This document shows, one piece after another, positions 34,877 to 41,009 of a stretch of DNA of 41,009 bases. The position numbers and the translations under genes are program-made. The stretch is from NCBI RefSeq assembly GCF_016862955.1, contig NZ_BONY01000082.1:1-41009 (forward strand). The letters are read 5' to 3'. The notes under the pieces were generated by a model, which saw only the letters and a list, made by a program, of their open reading frames with translations, was not told where the DNA came from and did no database searches. Numbering within the stretch: position 1 is the first letter of the stretch; every line of letters starts with the position of its first letter. The stretch comes from Rhizocola hellebori (GTDB taxonomy: Bacteria > Actinomycetota > Actinomycetes > Mycobacteriales > Micromonosporaceae).

Positions 34877-36982
34877 ATGATTAGAATGCTGCAATTCAGG
34901 CCGCAGTCTGCCCGGTGGAAGCCGGTTCTGGCCGCGGGCATCGCGGCCGTGACTGTGGCCACCGGCCTGGTCGCCGGCGCCAGCGCGTATGCCGCGGCGG
35001 GCTGCCGAGTCAACTACGCCGTGCAAGCCCAGTGGCCAGGTGGATTCACCGGCAACGTAGAGATCACCAACCTCGGCGATCCGATCAGCGGCTGGAGTCT
35101 GGTGTGGACATTCGGCTCCGGCCAGCGCATCGGCCAGATGTGGAACGCGAGCTACACCCAGCCGGCCGCCGTCGTGACCGCGACCAATATGAGCTACAAC
35201 GCGGCCATCCCGGCCAACGGGAAGGTGTCGTTCGGCTTCAACGGATCCTGGTCGGGCAGCAACGCGGTGCCGGCCTCGTTCACCCTCAACGGCGTCACCT
35301 GCACCGGCAGCCCCGCCACCCCATCGCCGACCCAGTCCGCCACGCCGTCACCGTCTACCTCGCCGTCTCAGTCCCCGTCTCCGCAGCCCAATGATCCGAT
35401 GCAGATAGTGGTCGCGATGCAGCCGGGTACGAACATCGGCAACACCTTGGACGCCATCCCGGACGAGACGTCGTGGGGCAACCCACCGATCAATCAAGCG
35501 TTGCTGGACCATCTGCGCGCGCAAGGCTTCAAGAGCGTCCGGCTGCCGATCACCTGGAGCAACCACCACGGCCCCGGGCCGGGTTACGCCATCGATGCCG
35601 CCTGGCTAAGCCGTATCCGGCAGGTGGTCGACTGGGCACTGGCCGACGGCTTCTACGTGATGATCAACCTGCATCACGACTCGTGGCAGTGGATCAACAC
35701 CTATCCCACCGACCGCGCGAGCGTGCTCGCCCGATACAACGCGCTGTGGACCCAGATCGCGACAGCGTTCCGCGGCCACTCGCCGAAGCTGTTGTTCGAA
35801 AGCATCAACGAGCCGCAGTTCACCGGCACCTCCGGCGACGAGCAGAACTACCAGCTGCTCAACGAGCTCAACGCCGAGTTCGTCCGCATCGTGCGCGGAA
35901 CCGGCGGCGGCAACGCCAGCCGTCTGCTGGTGCTGCCCACCCTGTTCACCAACGCCGATCAGGGTCGGCTCGACGCGCTGCGGACCGCTTTTGCCCAGCT
36001 CAACGATAGGAACCTGGCCGCGACTATCCACTTCTACGGATTCTGGCCGTTCTCGGTCAATAACTCGGGCTTCACCCGGTACAACGCCGAGGTGGAACAG
36101 GATCTGGTGGGCACCTTCGAACGGGCCGCCAACACGTTGGTAGCCAACGGGATTCCGGTGATTTTGGGCGAGTACCTGTTGCTGAGCCTCGATTACACCC
36201 GCCCTGGCATCATCGAGCAGGGGGAAGTTCTCAAGTTCTTCGAAGCGTTCGGCTACCAGGCCCGTACCAAGCGAATCACCACCATGCTGTGGGAAGCCGG
36301 CACCGTCCTGAATAGACAGGAGCTGCGCTGGCGCGAACCCGAACTCATGGCACAGGTCACCTCGAGCTGGACCACCCGCTCCGGCACCGCCTCCGCCGAC
36401 CAGATCTACGTGCCCCGAACCGGTGCCATAGCAGCGCGTGCGCTGACGCTCAACCTCAATGGCACCACGTTCCAAGGGCTTCGGCAGGGCAGCACCGATC
36501 TCGTCAGCGGCCGCGACTACACCGTCTCGGGTAACACGCTGACGCTTACGGCGGCGGCGATGACCCGGCTGGCCGGCAACCGCGCCGCGGGAGTCAACAC
36601 CAACATTCAGGCCCGGTTCAGCCAGGGCGTGCCGTGGCGCATCAGCATCATCAGCTACGACCCGCCCGTGCTGTCCAACGCCACCGGAACCACCTCCGGT
36701 TTCACCCTGCCGGCCCAGTTCCGCGGCGATCAGCTGGCCACGATGGAGGCCAAGTATGCCGACGGCAGCGTCGCCGGGCCTTACAACTGGACCTCCTTCA
36801 AGGAGTTCTGGACCCACTTCCAGCCCGACTACAACGCGGGCACCATCATCATGAAGCCGGAATTCTTCAATGAGGTCAACGACGGCGCCCGGGTCACGCT
36901 GACGTTCCACTTCTGGAGCGGCACGCAGATCACTTATTTTGTCACGAAGTCCGGTAGCTCGGTCACCGGTACCACCAGCTGA
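34877..36982 (+). CDS. Exported GH5 endoglucanase: CBM2-GH5-CBM_X2-CBM46
   Basis: 701 residues. ATG 34877 has GAGGAA upstream. A signal peptide covers about 1-40. An N-terminal CBM2 (about 42-142, Cys43...Cys142) binds crystalline cellulose, then a Ser/Thr/Pro linker (about 143-172). The GH5 TIM barrel (about 175-500) has acid/base Glu312 (FESINEP), nucleophile Glu432 (VILGEY) and the Asn-Leu-His-His-Asp and Ile-His-Phe-Tyr motifs, suggesting subfamily GH5_4 (endoglucanase/xyloglucanase). C-terminal residues about 505-600 are a CBM_X2 domain, about 605-701 a CBM46-like domain ending Thr-Phe-His-Phe-Trp-Ser-Gly. GH5-CBM_X-CBM46 enzymes are known to shape the active cleft with CBM46. A 12-pair hairpin follows before the GH43 gene. 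Confidence 0.93.
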   Translation: MIRMLQFRPQSARWKPVLAAGIAAVTVATGLVAGASAYAAAGCRVNYAVQAQWPGGFTGNVEITNLGDPISGWSLVWTFGSGQRIGQMWNASYTQPAAVVTATNMSYNAAIPANGKVSFGFNGSWSGSNAVPASFTLNGVTCTGSPATPSPTQSATPSPSTSPSQSPSPQPNDPMQIVVAMQPGTNIGNTLDAIPDETSWGNPPINQALLDHLRAQGFKSVRLPITWSNHHGPGPGYAIDAAWLSRIRQVVDWALADGFYVMINLHHDSWQWINTYPTDRASVLARYNALWTQIATAFRGHSPKLLFESINEPQFTGTSGDEQNYQLLNELNAEFVRIVRGTGGGNASRLLVLPTLFTNADQGRLDALRTAFAQLNDRNLAATIHFYGFWPFSVNNSGFTRYNAEVEQDLVGTFERAANTLVANGIPVILGEYLLLSLDYTRPGIIEQGEVLKFFEAFGYQARTKRITTMLWEAGTVLNRQELRWREPELMAQVTSSWTTRSGTASADQIYVPRTGAIAARALTLNLNGTTFQGLRQGSTDLVSGRDYTVSGNTLTLTAAAMTRLAGNRAAGVNTNIQARFSQGVPWRISIISYDPPVLSNATGTTSGFTLPAQFRGDQLATMEAKYADGSVAGPYNWTSFKEFWTHFQPDYNAGTIIMKPEFFNEVNDGARVTLTFHFWSGTQITYFVTKSGSSVTGTTS

Positions 36983-36998
36983 CCCAGCCGAGAAAGCC

Positions 36999-37034
36999 AG
37001 GGTGCCGCGGAGCAAAGGGTCGCCGCGGCACCCT
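36999..37034 (+). terminator. Hairpin between GH5 and GH43 genes
   Basis: AGGGTGCCGCGG (36999-37010) pairs perfectly with 37023-37034 around a 12-base loop, starting 16 bases after the GH5 stop and ending 20 bases before the GH43 start. No separate GH43 promoter is visible in the 72-base gap, so this may be a leaky terminator in a GH5-GH43 transcript. Confidence 0.65.
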
Positions 37035-37054
37035 CCGATGTGGAAGGGAACGAC

Positions 37055-38572
37055 TTGAACACCACCAGCCTGACCGGTGTTTTCACCAACCCGGTGATCG
37101 CGGGCATGCACCCCGATCCGAGCATCTGCCGGGTCGGCGAAGACTACTACCTCGCGTGTTCCAGTTTCGAGTACTTCCCGGGTGTCCCCCTCTTCCACAG
37201 CCGGGATCTGATGCACTGGGAACAGATCGGCAACGTCCTGGACCGCCCCAGCCAGCTGTTCCTGCCGACGACGATGCCCTCGTCGGCGGGTGTCTACGCG
37301 CCGACGCTGCGCCACTACGACGGCCGGTTCTGGCTGATCACCACCAATGTCGCCGACGGCGGCGGCACCATGGTGTTCACCGCGGCCGATCCGGCCGGCC
37401 CTTGGTCCGATCCGATCAGAGTGCCCGGTGTCGGCGGCATCGACCCGGACCTCGCCTGGGACGCCGAAGGCCGTTGCTGGTGCACGTATGCCGGGATCGA
37501 GCAGGTGCGCATCGATCCCGAAACCGGGCAGACACTGGGGCAGCCGCGCCGGCTGTGGTCCGGCAACCCGGGCGCGCAAGCGCCGGAGGCGCCCCACCTG
37601 TACCAGATCGGCGCCTGGTGGTACCTGCTGATCGCCGAAGGCGGCACCGAACGCGGCCACGCCGTGTCGATCGCCCGCGGCCCGGCGCCCGACGGGCCGT
37701 TCGAACCGTGCCCGGCCAACCCGATCCTGACCCACCGCGGCACCAACCGGCCGATCCAGAACACCGGCCACGCCGACCTCGTCCAGGCCGTGGACGGGTC
37801 GTGGTGGATGGTGCTGCTGGGGGTGCGTCCGGGCGGTGGCACGCCCGGCTGGCACGTGCTGGGCCGCGAGACATTCCTGACCCCGGTGAGCTGGGTCGAC
37901 GGCTGGCCGGTCGTCGGTGATCTCACCCCGGTCATGGCCGCGCCCTCGTGGCCGGCCCACCCGGTGAGCGCGCCGGCGGCGCGTGACGACTTCGACTCCC
38001 CTCAGCTAGGCCCTTGCTGGATTTCGGTGCGTTCCCGCTCTGAGGAGCACTGGTCGCTGACCGACCGCCCGGGGTGGCTCATGCTTCGCGCGCGCGGTAA
38101 GTCCTTAGACGACACCGATGTCATGTTCGTGGGCCGGCGTCAACAGCATTTGTCTTGCCGGGTAAGGACATTGGTCGACGCCGCCGAGGGCGTTGGCGGG
38201 CTTGCGGTGCGCCTCGACGAGTCGCATCACTACGAAATCGAGGCGGGCGACGGCCGGGTGCGGGTGATGGCACGGGCAAGCTCGCTGCGGTCGACCCTAG
38301 CGACTCGGCAAGCGCCGGACGAACCGATCCGACTACGCATCGACGTTCTCGCATCGTCTGACAGTTGGAGCCCCTGCCGCGAGCCCGATCTGCTTCAGAT
38401 GGGGATCGAGCGCGCGGACGGCACCTTCGACATGCTGGCCCAGATCGATGGCCGCTACCTGTCGACCGAGGTGGCAGGCGGCTTCACCGGCCGCGTGATC
38501 GGCATGTACGCCGCCGCGGGCACCATCGCTTTCGACTGGTTCGACTATGAACCCGCTATCCTTGCGCCCTGA
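37055..38572 (+). CDS. Intracellular GH43 glycosidase (beta-xylosidase/alpha-L-arabinofuranosidase type)
   Basis: 505 residues starting at TTG 37055, which has GGAAGG 7 bases upstream; GTG 37040 is in frame but has no ribosome site. There is no signal peptide. The five-bladed propeller shows the GH43 catalytic set: base Asp21 (GMHPDPS), pKa-tuning Asp130 (GGIDPDL) and acid Glu178 (QAPEAPHLY). A C-terminal beta-sandwich (about 315-505, Asp-Phe-Asp-Ser-Pro start) is the XynB-like domain that completes the active site in family members of this length. It likely trims xylo- or arabino-oligosaccharides imported after xylanase action. The LacI regulator starts 29 bases downstream, so the two are probably co-transcribed. 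Substrate specificity between xylose and arabinose is not decidable. Confidence 0.9.
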   Translation: MNTTSLTGVFTNPVIAGMHPDPSICRVGEDYYLACSSFEYFPGVPLFHSRDLMHWEQIGNVLDRPSQLFLPTTMPSSAGVYAPTLRHYDGRFWLITTNVADGGGTMVFTAADPAGPWSDPIRVPGVGGIDPDLAWDAEGRCWCTYAGIEQVRIDPETGQTLGQPRRLWSGNPGAQAPEAPHLYQIGAWWYLLIAEGGTERGHAVSIARGPAPDGPFEPCPANPILTHRGTNRPIQNTGHADLVQAVDGSWWMVLLGVRPGGGTPGWHVLGRETFLTPVSWVDGWPVVGDLTPVMAAPSWPAHPVSAPAARDDFDSPQLGPCWISVRSRSEEHWSLTDRPGWLMLRARGKSLDDTDVMFVGRRQQHLSCRVRTLVDAAEGVGGLAVRLDESHHYEIEAGDGRVRVMARASSLRSTLATRQAPDEPIRLRIDVLASSDSWSPCREPDLLQMGIERADGTFDMLAQIDGRYLSTEVAGGFTGRVIGMYAAAGTIAFDWFDYEPAILAP

Positions 38573-38601
38573 GCGGCGCACCGACAATGGAGGGAGCCGG
38601 G

Positions 38602-39645
38602 TTGTCAGCCGAGCCGGTCGACGAAAGCGAACGCCCCCAAGGTGATCCGGCCACGCCGGTGACCATTTCCTACATCGCCGAGTCGGCCGGGGTGTCGATT
38701 CCGACGGTATCCAAGGTCATCAACGGCCGCTCCGGCGTCGCCTCGGACACCCGCGCCCGCGTCGAGGCATTAATCAATCAATATGGGTACCGGAAGTCAG
38801 CCTCGCCGAGCCGCAACAGGATGATGGAGCTCGTCTTCGACGAGCTGACCCACATGTGGGGAGTCCAGATCATCCGCGGGGTGGAGCAGGTGGCCCGCGA
38901 ACACCGCGTGGGCGTGGTGCTGACCGAGTTCGGCCCGCAGCGCAGCGCGATCCGTTACTGGATCGACGATGCCCTCACCCGCCGGCCGTCCTGTGTGGTG
39001 ACAGTCGCCCAGCTGTCGCAGGAGCAGCGCGATCAGTTGCGCGCCAGAGGAATCCCGTTCGTGGTCTTCGACCCGACCGCCGAGCTTCCCGACGACGTTC
39101 CCTTCGTGGGTGCCACCAACTGGGCGGGTGGCCGCACGGCCACCCGTCACCTGATCGAGCTGGGGCACCGCCGCATCGCGATGATCGGTGGCCCCGACCG
39201 GGTGCTGTGCTGCCAAGCCCGGATTGACGGCTATCGCTCCGCCATGGAGGCCGCCGGCCTTCCGGTGCACCCCAACCTCATGGTGCGCTGCGACCTCACC
39301 CGCGAAGACGGCTTCGCCGCGGCATTGACCCTGCTGAACCGTCCCGAGCGTCCAACCGCGATCTTTGCCAGCAACGACCTGCAGGCCCTCGGCGTCTACC
39401 AGGCCGCGCGCGCCCTTGGGTTGCGCATCCCCACCGACCTCAGCGTCGTCGGCTTCGACGATCTGCCGATCACCGCCCTGGTCGATCCGCCGCTGACCAC
39501 CGTTCATCAGCCGCTCACCGAAATGGCGGCGGCCGCCACCCGGCTGGCACTTGCTTTGGGCAGCGGCGAGCGCACGCCACAGATCGGCCTCGAATTGGCT
39601 ACCAGCCTCACTATCCGGGAGAGCACCGCTCCGCCCGCGAAGTAA
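38602..39645 (+). CDS. LacI-family transcriptional regulator
   Basis: 347 residues from TTG 38602, preceded by AGGGAG; ATG 38587 is in frame but lacks a ribosome site. The N-terminal helix-turn-helix (about 20-67) reads Thr-Ile-Ser-Tyr-Ile-Ala-Glu-Ser-Ala-Gly-Val-Ser-Ile-Pro-Thr-Val-Ser-Lys-Val-Ile with the hinge following. The periplasmic-binding-type effector domain (about 70-345) has the conserved Gly-His-Arg-Arg-Ile-Ala-Met-Ile-Gly, Phe-Ala-Ser-Asn-Asp and Val-Val-Gly-Phe-Asp-Asp motifs. It follows the GH43 gene after 29 bases. By context it is the best candidate to bind the TTTCYGGAAA repeats before the GH10 and GH5 genes, with a xylan or cellulose breakdown sugar as inducer. That link is inferred. 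Confidence 0.88.
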   Translation: MSAEPVDESERPQGDPATPVTISYIAESAGVSIPTVSKVINGRSGVASDTRARVEALINQYGYRKSASPSRNRMMELVFDELTHMWGVQIIRGVEQVAREHRVGVVLTEFGPQRSAIRYWIDDALTRRPSCVVTVAQLSQEQRDQLRARGIPFVVFDPTAELPDDVPFVGATNWAGGRTATRHLIELGHRRIAMIGGPDRVLCCQARIDGYRSAMEAAGLPVHPNLMVRCDLTREDGFAAALTLLNRPERPTAIFASNDLQALGVYQAARALGLRIPTDLSVVGFDDLPITALVDPPLTTVHQPLTEMAAAATRLALALGSGERTPQIGLELATSLTIRESTAPPAK

Positions 39646-39657
39646 ATCGTTGGCGCG

Positions 39658-40056
39658 ATGGCTGGTCCGCGCGGCAAGCGGCGCAACGTCGTCGTCTTCC
39701 AGCTGGGCCGCCGCGCCGGGATGGATGCGGCCGCCAACGCGACGGCGGATGCACGCGTTCGGCGGGTTGAGCACCGGCTCGGCCGTCGATCCGACTCCGA
39801 CGATACCGACGTCGTGTGGTGGATCGGTAACCTTGCTCGGATGGACCAGCAGATTCGGCTGCGCGACGGCGATCGGCTGCGTTACTGGGTCACTCGGCGA
39901 CTGGCCACCGTGCGCCGCGCCGAAAGCGTTGGCGCGTTCACGCCCGCCGACGTCGCCCTACACGATGCGCGCTTCCTCGCCGGACTGCACCGCGACCAGA
40001 TCGCCGCCGTCGTGTCCGACCTGCGGTCCTGGCGGCGGCTGCGCAACCGGCGCTGA
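39658..40056 (+). CDS. Hypothetical protein, basic helical
   Basis: 132 residues from ATG 39658, 12 bases after the LacI stop. It is rich in Arg and Asp, with two predicted helices: Asp-Asp-Thr-Asp-Val-Val-Trp-Trp-Ile-Gly-Asn-Leu-Ala-Arg-Met-Asp and Ala-Leu-His-Asp-Ala-Arg-Phe-Leu-Ala-Gly-Leu-His. The N-terminus is basic (Lys-Arg-Arg-Asn) and the C-terminus ends Arg-Arg-Leu-Arg-Asn-Arg-Arg, which could contact nucleic acid. No known domain is recognised. Codon use matches neighbouring genes. It may be in the LacI operon. Function unknown. Confidence 0.6.
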   Translation: MAGPRGKRRNVVVFQLGRRAGMDAAANATADARVRRVEHRLGRRSDSDDTDVVWWIGNLARMDQQIRLRDGDRLRYWVTRRLATVRRAESVGAFTPADVALHDARFLAGLHRDQIAAVVSDLRSWRRLRNRR

Positions 40057-40399
40057 CGCCGCCCGAGCCCATGGCCCAGAAGGATCCCCTCCCCGCCCTG
40101 CCGCCAGGCAAGGTCTGTGTCGGCTAGATTTCTTTACGCGGCGCCGTTGTGGTTGCTCGCCGTAACCTCCCGGGCGGCACGAAGGCCCGTGCTCCCACAC
40201 CCAAACCCCCACGCGCAACACGTCACCGCACCACCTTCCGGTCGCGCAGCCGCTGCTGCAGCGCCCGCGGGGTCCAAGAGCACCCCCGAGGTGGTGCAGC
40301 GGCTTGTGCAGCCGCCGGTAGGGTGTGCTGCCGCTGGGCTTGCCGCAGCCGCGCGTTGCGCGGCTGGTGCCGGGCTGGTGGGCATTGCTTTCGCCGCAC

Positions 40400-40462
40400 C
40401 TTTGCTCTGCACCCATACACGCACATTGATCATGGAGGTGCGTCTATGGGTGCAGAGCAAAG
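40400..40462. repeat. Long inverted repeat with nested stem
   Basis: CTTTGCTCTGCACCCATA (40400-40417) pairs perfectly over 18 bases with 40445-40462. Inside, after one mismatch, ACGCAC pairs with GTGCGT, leaving a 13-base loop that contains TGATCA. As RNA it would form a stem of about 24 pairs on either strand. No T-run follows. It lies 344 bases after the nearest stop codon, so it is not an ordinary terminator. Confidence 0.75.
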
Positions 40463-40670
40463 CTCGCAGCAACCCATACCCCTGCCAGCGGTTCCCGCTG
40501 TCGATCGGTCGCGCGGAGAAAATCCAGCACACCAACGCGGGCGGTGTGGGGGCCGCGCCAGCTGCACGCCTGCGTCAACAGAGCGAGGCAGAGATGTAGG
40601 CGCCACAAGAACAGTAGGCAGCCCGAGGCGACCAGAAAGACCACCGAGAACAGAGCAAGCCCTCGGGCGG

Positions 40671-40905
40671 GTCCTTGGCGCAACACCGAGCGCACGATTC
40701 AGGCTTGCCCCATGTCAGTGCGACACCACCGACCGGGGTCGCCGGGCGGTCCTTGGTCCAACACCGAGTGCACGATTCAGGCTTGCCTCATGCAGTGCGA
40801 CACCACCGACCGGGGTCGCCGGGCAGTCATTGGTGCGACGCTGGAGTGCACAACCAGGCTCGCCCATATCCGTGTTGCACCATGCCGACCCGGGTCGCTC
40901 GGATG
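40671..40905. repeat. Three imperfect tandem repeats of about 78 bp
   Basis: Units begin with GTCCTTGG or GTCATTGG at 40671, 40749 and 40826, lengths 78, 77 and 80. The first two are nearly identical, sharing for example CACGATTCAGGCTTGCC and GACCGGGGTCGCCGGGC; the third has diverged. They lie outside recognisable genes. Confidence 0.8.
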
Positions 40906-41009
40906 GTCCTGGTGTGAGGCGGAGAGCAAGGCTTGGTGCTTCGGGGGTGGCGTCACGCCGCGGTGGGAGGTGTTGGTGCCTGCCGCCCTGAGGTGTGGGT
41001 GGTCGGGGG

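Larger units (their letters stand above)
40057..41009. other. Repeat-rich stretch without convincing genes
   Basis: I see no open frame with a good ribosome site and coherent protein pattern here on either strand. The stretch holds an 18-pair inverted repeat (40400-40462), a 9-pair GC hairpin with GTT loop (40346-40366), 8-base arms GCCCGAGG/CCTCGGGC (40621-40628, 40661-40668) and three tandem repeats of about 78 bp (40671-40905). It may be a regulatory or degenerate region; the right edge cuts any gene beyond. Confidence 0.6.

Noticed and set aside
35606-37960. Long minus-strand frame opposite the GH5 and GH43 genes
   Set aside because: It spans two genes and the hairpin between them and translates to Arg/Gly/Pro-rich sequence without domains; the plus strand has clear glycosidases.
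40134-40535. Ala-rich minus-strand frame over the inverted repeat
   Set aside because: Low-complexity Ala/Gly/Pro translation, no ribosome site, and it reads through the long inverted repeat; no coding signal.
40444-40695. Minus-strand frame of 83 codons with a hydrophobic stretch
   Set aside because: It starts at GTG with no ribosome site, covers part of a repeat region and ends in the inverted repeat. The hydrophobic stretch alone is weak evidence.

Overview
This window is a high-GC actinobacterial chromosome segment. The supporting signs are GC-rich third codon positions, frequent GTG/TTG starts, a SARP/AfsR-type regulator, ESX (type VII) secretion-associated proteins, a class III lanthipeptide locus and many exported hydrolases. 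It resembles soil filamentous actinomycetes, but the genus cannot be fixed from sequence alone. I saw no transposase, integrase, tRNA, rRNA or CRISPR array.

Layout. (1) 1-6.0 kb: an exported ricin-type lectin (cut by the left edge) diverges from a large AfsR-like regulator. A second small exported lectin follows, then a sensor kinase/LuxR response regulator pair preceded by a perfect 32-bp palindrome. (2) 6.0-8.8 kb: an EamA permease diverges from a small membrane protein, followed by a two-gene ESX-associated operon on the minus strand. (3) 8.8-16.7 kb: three exported serine proteases of different families (subtilisin S8, V8-like, and S. griseus-type trypsin with two P domains), with a YidB-like gene, a truncated VOC gene and a UBP zinc-finger protein between them. 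(4) 16.9-23.3 kb: a class III lanthipeptide locus on the minus strand, made of a 37-codon precursor gene (lanA), an intercistronic hairpin, a LanKC synthetase and an ABC half-transporter. It diverges from a kinase/LuxR regulator pair across a shared promoter region with a GGGACAGCTGTCCC palindrome. (5) 23.3-27.4 kb: a multi-pass membrane protein, an SRPBCC protein and a COG3910-like ATPase on the plus strand, converging on a second ESX-associated operon. (6) 27.5-32.2 kb: a large exported zinc metalloprotease fused to a beta-helix region, and a protein-kinase-like gene. (7) 32.3-40.1 kb: a plant cell-wall degradation island of GH10 xylanase-CBM2, MOSC protein, CBM2-GH5-CBM_X2-CBM46 endoglucanase, intracellular GH43 and a LacI regulator. 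TTTCYGGAAA inverted repeats lie in the GH10 and GH5 promoters. (8) 40.06-41.0 kb: a stretch without a convincing gene, rich in inverted and tandem repeats.

How the parts fit. The GH10 and GH5 enzymes would cut xylan and glucan outside the cell. GH43 would finish oligosaccharides inside, and the LacI protein is the natural candidate reader of the shared operator. In the lanthipeptide locus, LanKC would phosphorylate and eliminate Ser/Thr of the precursor and cyclise it, the ABC protein would export it, and the divergent two-component pair is a plausible regulator. No dedicated leader peptidase is encoded in the operon. The lanthipeptide precursor, which is easily missed because of its size, is the most likely undescribed product here.
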